A DNA stretch of 37,630 nucleotides from a virus. The DNA lies in IMG/VR virus record IMGVR_UViG_3300043427_002006, positions 1-37,630 of that record; one strand, 5' to 3'. Shown one piece after another: positions 7,740-16,031 of this stretch. A program made the translations under genes and the position numbers. The notes beneath the pieces are model-generated. The model was not told where the DNA came from, made no database searches, and worked only from the letters and a program-made list of their open reading frames with translations. The stretch's first letter is position 1; each line of letters opens with the position of its first letter.

Positions 7740-7767
7740 AAAACCCTCGAGAAATCGGGGGTTTTTT
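7740..7767 (+). terminator. Rho-independent terminator
   Basis: Stem AAAACCCTCG / CGGGGGTTTT (one T-G pair) with a 6-base loop (AGAAAT) and a T-run. It closes the single-gene unit that starts at 6827. Confidence 0.88.
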
Positions 7768-7771
7768 GTTT

Positions 7772-7802
7772 TTTGTATATTCTGAAAAATACACTATATT
7801 TG
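7772..7802 (+). promoter_or_regulatory. Host-type (Bacteroidota) promoter, TTTG-N19-TATATTTG
   Basis: TTTG at 7772-7775, a 19-base spacer and TATATTTG at 7795-7802: a full match to the Bacteroidota -33/-7 consensus. The box ends 5 bases before the ATG at 7807, so the transcript should start at or next to the start codon. It would drive the small protein and dCMP deaminase. Confidence 0.75.
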
Positions 7803-7806
7803 TGCT

Positions 7807-8121
7807 ATGGGTGAAACAGATTATAGTAAATTAAGAACTGATGTCCTTGAAAAACTCATTTACGAGAGAAGTATTGAGTGCAAAATGAAAAAGGACGAAA
7901 TGGTAAAAATGTTGAGGTTGTACGATGAGGGAAAGTATATAGAACCAATGAAAGAAACTTCATACGTAAAAGACGGAGATGGTTTTATGGTGGGTGTTGA
8001 TATGAAGAATAAGGAACATTTACAACAAATAAGTAAATTAATAGAAAAAAAAGAGGGTAAATCCTTAAACAGATATTCTGATGATAGAGTATGGTATTGG
8101 ATTCCTAACAAATTAATATGA
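7807..8121 (+). CDS. Small protein with SAP/HeH-like N-terminus
   Basis: A 104-residue soluble protein. Residues about 6-45 ('YSKLRTDVLEKLIYERSIEC' and then 'KKDEMVKMLRLYDEGKY') have the helix-extended loop-helix pattern of SAP/HeH-type modules, which often bind nucleic acid; the match is by eye and modest. The C-terminal half is a short alpha/beta stretch ending in 'VWYWIPNKLI'. The stop overlaps the start of dCMP deaminase in ATGA, so the two are translationally coupled under a consensus host-type promoter. The promoter box lies 5 bases from the ATG, suggesting a leaderless message. The next in-frame Met is residue 27, which would remove most of the SAP-like part, so 7807 is preferred. Confidence 0.65.
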   Translation: MGETDYSKLRTDVLEKLIYERSIECKMKKDEMVKMLRLYDEGKYIEPMKETSYVKDGDGFMVGVDMKNKEHLQQISKLIEKKEGKSLNRYSDDRVWYWIPNKLI

Positions 8122-8558
8122 ATTGGATAGAATATTTTTTGGGTTTAGCTGAACAGGTTAAGTTAAAATCTAAAGACCAATCCACACAGATTGGTGCAGT
8201 TATCGTTGGCGAAGACAATGAGGTCCTTTCTACGGGTTATAATTCATTTCCGAGGGGAATGGATGATTCGAAAGAAGAACGTCAGGAAAGACCTGAAAAG
8301 TACTTCTGGTTCGAACACGCAGAACGTAATGCGATATACAACGCTGCTCGGGTTGGAACTCCATTAAAAAGCTCCACCATATATCTGACATCGGGGTTAC
8401 CGTGTATGGACTGTGCTAGAGGTATAGTAAACAGTGGAATTAAGACTGTTTACTGTAAAGAGGTATGTACCACAAAAAATAAGGAGAAGTGGGATGAATC
8501 TCAAAAGAAATCACTCCAACTCCTCCTTGAATGTGGGATTGTTGTAAACTATTATTAA
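8118..8558 (+). CDS. cd: Deoxycytidylate (dCMP) deaminase
   Basis: Converts dCMP to dUMP, feeding thymidylate synthesis during phage replication. It has 146 residues. The zinc site is complete: 'HAERNAI' with His67 and the catalytic Glu69, and 'PCMDCARGIVNSGI' with Cys96 and Cys99. The N-terminal 'KDQSTQIGAVIV' and 'GYNSFPRGM' segments are typical of dCMP rather than cytidine or tRNA deaminases, and the insert containing 'ERPEKYFWFEHAE' is the usual phage form. It overlaps the preceding gene by 4 bases. Its stop codon abuts the stop of the convergent gene with no spacer and no visible terminator. It works in the same nucleotide pathway as the dUTPase at 19601-20251. Confidence 0.95.
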   Translation: MNWIEYFLGLAEQVKLKSKDQSTQIGAVIVGEDNEVLSTGYNSFPRGMDDSKEERQERPEKYFWFEHAERNAIYNAARVGTPLKSSTIYLTSGLPCMDCARGIVNSGIKTVYCKEVCTTKNKEKWDESQKKSLQLLLECGIVVNYY

Positions 8559-9464
8559 TTACCAAGTTCTACAAGCCCAATATCTTGCTTTCCATCTTGG
8601 ACCTGGGTTGTCACAATTGTGTCTGGCTCTAAATGATTTTCTTCTTTCGGGGTTATTTTTCTTAATCTTCATAACCTTACCTTTTGCTGATTTACCACCA
8701 AAACCAAAGTTTACTTTTACAACCTTTCCACTTGCATTTTTAACATAAACTTTGAATTTCTTTACGTCTCCTTGCATAATTTTTCCTAATTGTACTTTAC
8801 GTCCTTGGTATTCAGCCTCATTTAATAAATCGGTTACTTCATAATCAGTTTGTTCGATTGGTCCGTATTCATTTTCATATATGAATGTTAAATCGTCGTC
8901 AGATAAATCTAATTCACCACTTAAATATAGTTCTTTAGATTCTTCTAATAACTCATAGAAACCATCAGTACCTAACTTATAAACACTTTCTATTAGTGGT
9001 TTTTTTGCTAATACGTGGTATGTTAATGCTGCGGATGTTTCTATATTTTCATTAACCAATGTTGGGTATAGTGTAACATTGTTTGGTATTGAAAAATCAA
9101 CCTTTATTTTGTTTTCCATTCCTTCATCAAATTTTGTCATTGTTGGTTTATTACCCTTACCAATTTTAGGGTCTTTCTTTTCAGCTCTTCTCTTTTGAGA
9201 AGTCATTGCTTTCTTTTCTTTCTTACTATATGAACCTGCAGTTTTAGGGGTTTCTTTTGATACTTTCTTCGATGGTCTACATTTTGGATATGATTTACCA
9301 TCTGCGTCTTTTCTACCGCAAGGTGGGTGTTTACCATCTACCTTACGACTGACATCTACCCACTTTTCTTTAAACCAACGTCTAAGGTCTTCTACTAAAA
9401 CATCACCCTTCTCGATTGATTCTTGAATGTATTTAAAATCTTCTTTACTTACAAGTACCTTCAT
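8559..9464 (-). CDS. Basic protein with C-terminal RRKSFRARHNC domain, probably virion-associated
   Basis: A 301-residue protein in three parts. Residues 1-30 are a helical leader with 'SIEKGD'. Residues 28-100 form a Lys-rich module beginning 'RRWFKEKWVDVSRK', with 'GKHPPCGRKDADGKSYPKCR' and then a Lys/Ser tail, of the sort seen in phage and giant-virus proteins of unknown function. The middle (about 115-225) is acidic. The C-terminal 70 residues contain 'GDVKKFKVYVKNASGKVVKV' and end with 'RRKSFRARHNCDNPGPRWKA' and 'RYWACRTW', a short Cys/His/Arg/Trp-rich motif I recall from uncharacterised phage proteins. It is the last gene of the leftward structural run. The role is unknown; the basic ends suggest DNA contact. 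Confidence 0.6.
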   Translation of the reverse strand: MKVLVSKEDFKYIQESIEKGDVLVEDLRRWFKEKWVDVSRKVDGKHPPCGRKDADGKSYPKCRPSKKVSKETPKTAGSYSKKEKKAMTSQKRRAEKKDPKIGKGNKPTMTKFDEGMENKIKVDFSIPNNVTLYPTLVNENIETSAALTYHVLAKKPLIESVYKLGTDGFYELLEESKELYLSGELDLSDDDLTFIYENEYGPIEQTDYEVTDLLNEAEYQGRKVQLGKIMQGDVKKFKVYVKNASGKVVKVNFGFGGKSAKGKVMKIKKNNPERRKSFRARHNCDNPGPRWKARYWACRTW

Positions 9465-9469
9465 ATCGA

Positions 9470-9922
9470 TTATTTTTTACATTTTTTCCAACCACCACCT
9501 TTTTTCTTATAGTTTTTCGCTGCCCAACCATTTGCATATGCACTTGGGTAAACGTCGAATTTTGATTTAGCAGCTGCTTTAGATGCTGCCCATTTACCTG
9601 GGTCGGTAGGACAATTTCTACTCTCGTCTATTTGGTATTCTTCACTTAATAAACTCTCATCCATTTCAGTATCTTGACCCTTTGTTTGATTCATCATAAA
9701 ATCAAAAACTTGGTCCAAATTTTCTTTGGCTACCGTTATGTGGTCATCAGCCCAATCGTGTCCGTTATCGAGTATTTCGTTAACCTTATTTTCGTCTATT
9801 TCTAATAACAATTCACATTGTCTTTTGATTTGTTCTAAATTACTAAAAAACATATAGTTACCCGTTTTTTGTTCTACGAGTTTTGATATGTGTTTTTTAA
9901 TAACATTTTCTAAATTTTTCAT
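9470..9922 (-). CDS. Small protein with YPSAYAN-type domain of unknown function
   Basis: A 150-residue protein. The N-terminus 'MKNLENVIKKHISKLVEQKT' is an amphipathic helix with a Leu-Val-Glu|Gln context like a prohead-protease site. The acidic middle ends in 'LSEEYQIDESRNCP'. The C-terminal 45 residues, with 'KWAASKAAAKSKFDVYPSAY' and 'ANGWAAKNYKKKGGGWKKC', resemble a domain of unknown function widespread in phages and large DNA viruses (often labelled DUF5872-like; I am not certain of the label). It ends 5 bases before the start of the gene at 9464, and both carry Cys-containing basic modules, so they probably share a function. Possibly a head-packaged protein. Confidence 0.6.
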   Translation of the reverse strand: MKNLENVIKKHISKLVEQKTGNYMFFSNLEQIKRQCELLLEIDENKVNEILDNGHDWADDHITVAKENLDQVFDFMMNQTKGQDTEMDESLLSEEYQIDESRNCPTDPGKWAASKAAAKSKFDVYPSAYANGWAAKNYKKKGGGWKKCKK

Positions 9923-9936
9923 ATTCTTAAATAGTT

Positions 9937-11316
9937 TTATTTTTCTGATATAATTTCAAATTTCAATTCTTCTCTATAGAATATCTCTTCGGTATGTGTT
10001 TTAGCTTTTATTTCGACCCAATACTCTCTTGGTATCATATAACTTGTATCTAATATAAACGAATTTTCATTTGTTCTGTCTAATTTAGTCCAATCAAACA
10101 CATTTACTTGGGTAAGTCCTTCTTTCACATATACCCTATAATAAACCTCGTCAAATAAAACCGATTTAGGTTGATTAATTGACCTTAGAGTGACAACTAC
10201 TTTTCTAAACTCTCCACGTTTAATTTTTTCGTTTAATTTAATACCAAAAAATTGAATAGCGTATCTTTCTAATTCTGTTTGATTCTCACCAATAGTGAAT
10301 AGACTTGTATGTGGTTTAGGGATAAATTTTTGTTTAACGTCACTAAATGAAATACCACCTATTTCAATACCTTTCCATTTATCATAAAAGAATCTTTTAC
10401 CGTCACAAAGAACACCACTAATACCAAATGTAACCTTATAAACTCCTTTACGAACTTTAGTAGTGGTGAGGTTAGATAATCCCGCAATTGGGTTGTTTGT
10501 ACTGTCTAATATATCAACTGTTGGTAAAACGTCTAAGTCGTAGAAATTAGTACCTTTTGTGACATATAAATATAGATTTCTATTGATGTCGGCAATAAAG
10601 TTTTCCCTATTGTCATCTATTTGGTCATCAAATACCGTTTCAACAAATGGTTCAAAAAATGTTTGGGTATACATTGTAAAAAATGATACCGATTGGTCAA
10701 CCTCGTTTGTAATATTTTGATATTCGGGGGCAAATGCAATACCTAATCCATAGTTAATACTTGTACCTGTTAATATGCTATTTACGTAACTTGTAATATC
10801 TGCTTTAAAGTTTTCATTTCCATTATCAAAATGAACTTCAGCAATTGTGGTACCTGTCGGTGGGGCCGTAGAATAAACTCCCTCTTCTGTCCACTGGTCT
10901 AATGTAGTTCTATTAAACCAGTTCGACGGTCTTTGGTCAAAGGTTTCATTACCTGAAGTATAATCATAGGCTTGTTCATAATCAAACCCAACTCCCTCAT
11001 CCCAAAATTCAGATACTTTGAATACGATAAGGTCAAAAGAGGTTGTTCTTTCTCTACCTGTACCTCTTTTTACTCCTTTAAGCGACTCATCACCAAATAT
11101 GGTATTAGTTAGATTTAGGTAATGTCTTGTGTTTGAATTTAAAACAAATTCACCACTATCAACTTTCGATTTTAAATCATCTAAATTGATTCTGAAGATA
11201 TACTTAGAGAATCCCGAACCATAAAAAATCTCAGTATTTGGATTTTTTGCGGTGTTAACCTGTGAATCCTTAATTAAGGTGTTGTTTTTATTGAAATATG
11301 AACGGAAATATGACAT
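9937..11316 (-). CDS. Virion structural protein, probably tail or baseplate
   Basis: A 459-residue protein, beta-rich and aromatic-rich, with no transmembrane segment or enzyme motif. Phrases such as 'FWDEGVGFDYEQAYDY', 'RPSNWFNRTTLDQW' and 'GLGIAFAPEYQN' look like jelly-roll or carbohydrate-binding type structural modules. The C-terminal 120 residues resemble Ig-like or beta-sandwich repeats ('FRKVVVTLRSIN', 'EYWVEIKAKTHTEE'). It lies directly downstream of the gp5-like baseplate gene and has its own late-type motif 10 bases before the ATG. I call it structural from composition and context; it could equally be a baseplate wedge or a fibre-attachment protein. Confidence 0.6.
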   Translation of the reverse strand: MSYFRSYFNKNNTLIKDSQVNTAKNPNTEIFYGSGFSKYIFRINLDDLKSKVDSGEFVLNSNTRHYLNLTNTIFGDESLKGVKRGTGRERTTSFDLIVFKVSEFWDEGVGFDYEQAYDYTSGNETFDQRPSNWFNRTTLDQWTEEGVYSTAPPTGTTIAEVHFDNGNENFKADITSYVNSILTGTSINYGLGIAFAPEYQNITNEVDQSVSFFTMYTQTFFEPFVETVFDDQIDDNRENFIADINRNLYLYVTKGTNFYDLDVLPTVDILDSTNNPIAGLSNLTTTKVRKGVYKVTFGISGVLCDGKRFFYDKWKGIEIGGISFSDVKQKFIPKPHTSLFTIGENQTELERYAIQFFGIKLNEKIKRGEFRKVVVTLRSINQPKSVLFDEVYYRVYVKEGLTQVNVFDWTKLDRTNENSFILDTSYMIPREYWVEIKAKTHTEEIFYREELKFEIISEK

Positions 11317-11326
11317 CTTTTTATTT

Positions 11327-11336
11327 AATAAATATC
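11327..11336 (-). promoter_or_regulatory. Late-type motif GATATTTATT (minus strand)
   Basis: GATATTTATT on the minus strand, 10 bases before the ATG at 11316, placed in the 22-base gap between two structural genes. Confidence 0.5.
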
Positions 11337-11338
11337 AA

Positions 11339-12850
11339 TTAGTTAATTCTAATTGAGTGGTTTATTAAATCATTCTCCATAGAATCGATAAGATTTTCTA
11401 AAACATACATATCTTCGGTTGTCATATGTCCTGGTTCGGCCCAGTTATGTACGTGACCAACCAAAAATTTATACATCTTTTTTATTATTTGAATTAAAAC
11501 TTCCCCTCTAACAGTTGCGTAGGTTGAGGGTTCAATTTCCATAAGATAGTCTTCCTGAGTGAATTCGTAATTGTCTATTTTTGTGAAATCTACACTTTTT
11601 TTAGGTCCTTTGTTTGTACTTGTAGATACAAAATACATTTTATCGGATATTAAATTTGAAAATGTCTGCTCACCTTTATTGTCCTCTGGTCTAAGAACTT
11701 TTATCGTTTTTGTTTTAATTGAAGGGAGCGGATTTGCAAATTCTTTCGAGAAAATCAATCCGTGACCTCTACCAACTCCTCTGACCTGAATATTATCTAT
11801 GAACGATTTACGATTCGATTTTTGTGAATCTGATATTGTTGTTCTTGTTAATAGTTCGTTTGTTGGTCTGAAATAGAATGGGTGTACATCATCTTTACTA
11901 TAAAGAGTACTAATTTTTTGTAAACTATCTGTGTGAATTATATGTAAGATTTCTCGTAATTCTATATAACCAGTTTTAAACGTGTCAATTGATATTGTTG
12001 CAGTTGCACCTGTTAGTGAATTATCTGAATTAATTAGTTTTACCTTTTTCGTATCATTTAAATCTATTTGAGTTCCACTACTAAAATAGTTTGTGTCGAA
12101 AATGGGTCCATATGTGTCCAATATTTTATAAACAAATACATCAACCTTTGTTGGGGTTGTTAAATCATCAATGGTATATTCAACAAGGTGTTTTATTTTA
12201 TTTACTGCGATTTTGGAGATGGTAATTTTTTCGTCTTTAATCGACATAGTTCTTGGAAACTTTTTAAGATTAAGTTTTGACATCTTTTCCGACATCAAAG
12301 GAACCTCACTTAACCTTTTTCTAAATTTAGGATTTGGGATTTCTTTGTTTATGAGTTTACCACCTCTTAACATCATACCATTCTTTGTAAAAACTATATC
12401 AGAACCATAGTTTCCATTTAATGCGGTATCATCCAAAGTAGCCATTGTACCATATGATTTCCTATCAATATAGTTTCCTGATTTATCTCTTAAATCGGGA
12501 AGTCTTTCTGCAATAACACCTCCATATGTTGTATCTTGGTGTTGTGGAGTAAATGTTTGAGATTCAAAGTCGTGTGGAGATGTATATGGTCCCGGCACAT
12601 ATTCCACGTTTTGATTATCTTTATCAGTATCGTATTTAATTAACTTTACTGACTGACCATCTTTGGGTATAATATTGATGTGTCCCGGTAGAAACGGAAT
12701 TGCTATTAATGGGTCCTTTTCGTCCCATTCATCATAATTTTGTCCTGCGGCAATTTCACTTAGAAATTGACCATACGGTCGATATCTAATTCTACCAATT
12801 CCTTTTGGGTCTCTATTGTTAGTACAGACGGCGACATCAATTATTTTCAT
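11339..12850 (-). CDS. Baseplate hub/spike protein with N-terminal OB-fold (gp5-like)
   Basis: A 503-residue protein. The N-terminal ~80 residues ('GIGRIRYRPYGQF', then 'DPLIAIPFLPGHINIIPKDG' and 'SVKLIKYD') have the pattern of the oligosaccharide-binding fold found at the start of T4 gp5 and gpV-type hub and spike proteins. The middle is a long beta-rich region. The C-terminus ('FLVGHVHNWAEPGHMTTEDM') returns to helix. I see no lysozyme domain like that of T4 gp5, so cell-wall cutting would have to come from another protein. Its start overlaps the previous gene in ATGA. The gp5-like call rests on the OB-fold pattern and context and is moderately sure. Confidence 0.6.
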   Translation of the reverse strand: MKIIDVAVCTNNRDPKGIGRIRYRPYGQFLSEIAAGQNYDEWDEKDPLIAIPFLPGHINIIPKDGQSVKLIKYDTDKDNQNVEYVPGPYTSPHDFESQTFTPQHQDTTYGGVIAERLPDLRDKSGNYIDRKSYGTMATLDDTALNGNYGSDIVFTKNGMMLRGGKLINKEIPNPKFRKRLSEVPLMSEKMSKLNLKKFPRTMSIKDEKITISKIAVNKIKHLVEYTIDDLTTPTKVDVFVYKILDTYGPIFDTNYFSSGTQIDLNDTKKVKLINSDNSLTGATATISIDTFKTGYIELREILHIIHTDSLQKISTLYSKDDVHPFYFRPTNELLTRTTISDSQKSNRKSFIDNIQVRGVGRGHGLIFSKEFANPLPSIKTKTIKVLRPEDNKGEQTFSNLISDKMYFVSTSTNKGPKKSVDFTKIDNYEFTQEDYLMEIEPSTYATVRGEVLIQIIKKMYKFLVGHVHNWAEPGHMTTEDMYVLENLIDSMENDLINHSIRIN

Positions 12851-13047
12851 AAAGCGGTTCTATTTCCTATTTCTTTGTTTATCTCTTCGTAATATTCTTG
12901 TACGGTATCTAAATGCCTTGTTAAATCAATAATAAGCTGTTTTGTTTTTTCGTGTTCCTCAATTAAAAAATCTCTAGCCTCAAATAATGTTTTATTTGAT
13001 TTATCTTTTGCGTTTGAATAGATTTCAGTTAATGTTTTATTATCCAT
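12847..13047 (-). CDS. Small helical protein in the tail/baseplate operon
   Basis: A 66-residue protein beginning 'MDNKTLTEIYSNAKDKSNKT'. It is one long charged helix (probable coiled coil: 'LIIDLTRHLDTVQEYYEEIN'). The frame is open to an upstream ATG at 13074, but that lies inside the preceding gene. The ATG at 13047 comes one base after that gene's stop and is the natural start. The stop overlaps the next gene's ATG by four bases. Probably a small structural or assembly factor; no family recognised. Confidence 0.6.
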   Translation of the reverse strand: MDNKTLTEIYSNAKDKSNKTLFEARDFLIEEHEKTKQLIIDLTRHLDTVQEYYEEINKEIGNRTAL

Positions 13048-13048
13048 T

Positions 13049-14935
13049 TTAGAATATTTTACCCGCACCAACAATCATTGGTGAAATAATTGCACCACCT
13101 GGACCCGAAGGTATTACTGCTGGTTTTAAACCAATTTTTACAAATGATTTTTCATCCATTGTTTGACTATAAGCCTCCATCGTTGATTTAATTGCGGTGT
13201 TCCATTTATTTTCTCTATCATAAAGTGGTCCTGTTTGAAGTCCACTTCTTGTCATCTTTTCAATTGCTAACATATACGCCTCATCAACACTAAAACCCGG
13301 TAATTTATCTGCTAACATTAAAAGAATACCCGGTATTGGTATTTTTATTGATTGGCTTAAAGCACCACTTATCGTTGATAGTATCGTACTGAATATGGCC
13401 TCACAACTATCTAATTTAGTTGTCAAAATTTTCATTAATAATGTAATCAAAGCTAAAAGAATGCCTTTCCATCTTTTGAACTTCCTTAATATAATTTTTG
13501 CGGCGATTCTTTTTATAAAATTTAGTAAATCTCTTTTAATGAATCTCCAAAAAGTTTCAATAAATCTCCAAAATAACTTTTTTACAATATCGAAAAATAA
13601 CTTAGCTAATCTTTTTAGTATTTCGGCAGCACTAAATGCCACTCCTTTGATTAATTTGTAAATTACGACAATCGGTAAAAATAGCTTAGGGGATAAAATA
13701 GATTGTATTAATGCTTTTGGTAAATTAAGAATAAACAAACCAGTGATATTTGCTTGTAAATTTCCTAAATCAACTGAGAGTCCTGATTTTTCGTGACTCT
13801 CTGATGCAACTTTACTCAATGTATTGTCCACAACTGAATCAATATCAGGACCATTTTTATCTGAAAAATGTAAGAAATCTTCTAAATGGTTTTTGTTTAC
13901 CGGAACCTCAAAATTATTACAATCTGTAAATCTTAATACTCTTCTTAATCTTGCATTCTCGTCATCTAAATCAATACCTTCAACATCATCAAAATCAAAA
14001 TAATTTTCCTCATCATCTTCATTGTCTAATTGGTCGATGGGATTTTGATTTAGTGGTTTAGTTTTTTGTTTTTTATTACAAATGGCGAATAGTTTTTGTA
14101 ATATTCTATTCAAACTATTTGTTGATGCAGTGAATGATTGTGGAGCGTCATCAGCCCCTTGTATTGTCATCATCATTGCTTGCTTCACAATATTCGAAAT
14201 GTCGGGATACTCGATATTGGAATAGTAGTCAGTTAGAAAGTTTTCAACTGTTGTAGTTCCTGATACGCCTTGTAAACCACCGAGGTTATATGCTTGTGCA
14301 CCGTTATTCCAATCCATAGTAAAGATTGTCTTATAATCCTTATTATTAAAGAAATATGAAGAACCGGCATCAAATTGGTCATAGAGTTGTTTATTCATTT
14401 TTACGAAACCTGTAGTTGTTGAGGATTCATACATAATGTTACCCGTGTTACTATCAGGAGTAACTTTAAGCATATTTAAAAAATCAATTTCCTTTGGGGA
14501 AATGTCTACACTATTTGCTGGCATTAGTGTATTTGCACCACAAACACCACCACTAAAGAACGCAGTTTTAACAGAATCCATAACAATGTTTTTGGATTCT
14601 CTACCTGTAATACGTGCAGATTCCTTTGCGTATTTTTTTAATTTGTTTTTAATTACAGGTTTACTTGTTGGAGCATTTGGATTTGTTGATTGTTCTGAAC
14701 CTAAAAACCCTTCGAATGTTTTTATAAGTTCACCAAAAATATCTTTCTTTTGAGTTTGTTTTGCTTTCCTACTATTCTTAAAATCGTCTATTTTCCTTTT
14801 GACAAGACCATCAATATCAGGTAAGTCATCTTTAACCCTATCAAATAGGTCGTCTACTACCTGGTCATTTTCGTCTGCCAATTTTTTAATAGCATCAAGT
14901 TTGGCTCTTATTAATGCTCTTTGTGTATTAGCCAT
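13049..14935 (-). CDS. Large structural protein with central hydrophobic region, tail/baseplate operon
   Basis: A 628-residue protein. Residues 1-120 are charged and helical. Residues 125-290 are Ser/Thr/Asn-rich ('GGVCGANTLMPANS', 'NNGAQAYNLGGLQGV'). Residues about 300-330 are very acidic. Residues about 395-545 are strongly hydrophobic or amphipathic, with segments such as 'LFLPIVVIYKLIKGVAFSAA' and 'KLFWRFIETFWRFIKRDLL', then a Pro/Gly-rich C-terminus ('AVIPSGPGGAIISPMIVGAG'). The hydrophobic block suggests a membrane-interacting or buried structural core. It overlaps the preceding gene by one base (TAATG) and is followed after one base by the next, so it belongs to the structural operon. 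No known family recognised. Confidence 0.6.
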   Translation of the reverse strand: MANTQRALIRAKLDAIKKLADENDQVVDDLFDRVKDDLPDIDGLVKRKIDDFKNSRKAKQTQKKDIFGELIKTFEGFLGSEQSTNPNAPTSKPVIKNKLKKYAKESARITGRESKNIVMDSVKTAFFSGGVCGANTLMPANSVDISPKEIDFLNMLKVTPDSNTGNIMYESSTTTGFVKMNKQLYDQFDAGSSYFFNNKDYKTIFTMDWNNGAQAYNLGGLQGVSGTTTVENFLTDYYSNIEYPDISNIVKQAMMMTIQGADDAPQSFTASTNSLNRILQKLFAICNKKQKTKPLNQNPIDQLDNEDDEENYFDFDDVEGIDLDDENARLRRVLRFTDCNNFEVPVNKNHLEDFLHFSDKNGPDIDSVVDNTLSKVASESHEKSGLSVDLGNLQANITGLFILNLPKALIQSILSPKLFLPIVVIYKLIKGVAFSAAEILKRLAKLFFDIVKKLFWRFIETFWRFIKRDLLNFIKRIAAKIILRKFKRWKGILLALITLLMKILTTKLDSCEAIFSTILSTISGALSQSIKIPIPGILLMLADKLPGFSVDEAYMLAIEKMTRSGLQTGPLYDRENKWNTAIKSTMEAYSQTMDEKSFVKIGLKPAVIPSGPGGAIISPMIVGAGKIF

Positions 14936-15312
14936 TAACTATCGTAATTTGCGGTTTTAACGTTATTATCGTCACCTTCATTGACTAATTTTTCCAATAA
15001 TTCTCTATCTTCTTCAGAAAGAGTCATTTTTGAAAATCCTTCTTTTCCACCACCTGAAGATTGTTTTAACAATGCTCCTTGAAGTTTAACTAAAGATATT
15101 TTCTTTTCGGTACAGTCATTTAGGATTTTTTGCTGTTCTTTGATGACAGGACCAATAGTACTCATATCCTCAGCATCTTTCATAAATGACAACATTTTTT
15201 TCATTATAAGAGATGCGGTATTTCTATTTTCTACGATATCATTGTAAATCTCCTGCATTAATGCTAATGCGGATTCCGTATCCAACGATATGTTTCTTTT
15301 TCTGTCTTTCAT
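14935..15312 (-). CDS. Helical protein upstream of the large structural protein
   Basis: About 125 residues, starting 'MKDRKRNISLDTESALALMQ'. It is mostly helical, with a short Gly-rich loop ('QSSGGGKEG') and an acidic C-terminus. An ATG two codons earlier (15318) falls inside the late-type motif at 15316-15325, so the ATG at 15312 is the likelier start and sits 5 bases after the box. It overlaps the next gene by one base and follows the gp55-like sigma gene. Probably a structural or assembly protein; the family is not recognised. Confidence 0.6.
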   Translation of the reverse strand: MKDRKRNISLDTESALALMQEIYNDIVENRNTASLIMKKMLSFMKDAEDMSTIGPVIKEQQKILNDCTEKKISLVKLQGALLKQSSGGGKEGFSKMTLSEEDRELLEKLVNEGDDNNVKTANYDS

Positions 15313-15315
15313 ATA

Positions 15316-15325
15316 CATAAATAGA
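15316..15325 (-). promoter_or_regulatory. Late-type motif TCTATTTATG (minus strand)
   Basis: CTATTTATG preceded by T on the minus strand, in the 11-base gap after the sigma-factor gene. The box ends about 5 bases before the ATG at 15312, predicting a leaderless start for the structural operon. Confidence 0.5.
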
Positions 15326-15329
15326 TATT

Positions 15330-16031
15330 TTATGAATTTAGAAAACCAAAAATAACACCATCGTACATTTTTCGATATTTTTTAAGAGCAACCCTTATTT
15401 CTTTAGTGTTCAGGGAGGTCATTTCTCTTAACGATAGTAATATTAAGTTTTTATTGAATTTATTACCATCACCAACTTGGAATATTCTATCGAAGTTGCT
15501 AAAAATTTCAAGTAGGGCGAACCCTAATTTTTGTTCGTTTTCACTGAGTTCTTCAGTGTTTATAAAATCCTCTAATTGAACTGTCATCTTTATGATAACA
15601 TCTTTGTAGTCTAATACCGATTCATCTATTGTATATGAATACTCGGGATTGTCCTCCATATCACTAGATATGTCATCATAAGACACTGTTCTATTGTTGT
15701 CTTTGGTATCTTTCTGTATCGCACCCATAAGGTAATTCTTACAGATGGTACCAAAATAAGAATACGCCTTATGATTCTTGGTGTGGTCGAACTTACTAAT
15801 CTTAGTCATTAAAAATGACATAGTATCTGTATGAATTTCTTCAAATTCCATATCTTTTCTATATAATTTATAACGTCGAATAATTGATTCGACCATTATA
15901 ATCAGGGGTTCTCGTAAATATTCGTTGAATATCTTGTTTCTTTCTGCCTCATCAACACTTTCAAGGTATTTGACTACTGCCTTCTCTTGGTCCTCCCCAA
16001 AATAAATTTTTTGGGTCCTTTTTCTTGGCAT
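15330..16031 (-). CDS. 55: Late-transcription sigma factor, T4 gp55-like
   Basis: A 233-residue minimal sigma factor that would direct host RNA polymerase to phage late promoters. Residues about 62-112 ('EFEEIHTDTMSFLMTKISKF' and then 'NHKAYSYFGTICKNYLMGAI') align by eye with sigma region 2 of T4 gp55, where the sequence runs NPHAYITQACFNAFVQRI. It is longer than gp55 (185 residues) and keeps a C-terminal helical part ('LILLSLREMTSLNTKEIRVA') that looks like a helix-turn-helix, as in region 4 or SigH-type factors. The start overlaps the stop of the preceding glycosyltransferase by one base. Its presence supports a dedicated late promoter, of which the recurring TATTTATA motif is the obvious candidate. 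Confidence 0.72.
   Translation of the reverse strand: MPRKRTQKIYFGEDQEKAVVKYLESVDEAERNKIFNEYLREPLIIMVESIIRRYKLYRKDMEFEEIHTDTMSFLMTKISKFDHTKNHKAYSYFGTICKNYLMGAIQKDTKDNNRTVSYDDISSDMEDNPEYSYTIDESVLDYKDVIIKMTVQLEDFINTEELSENEQKLGFALLEIFSNFDRIFQVGDGNKFNKNLILLSLREMTSLNTKEIRVALKKYRKMYDGVIFGFLNS

Noticed and set aside
13048-13074. Upstream ATG for the small tail-operon protein
   Set aside because: It lies inside the preceding gene; the ATG at 13047 follows that gene's stop by one base and gives the usual operon spacing.
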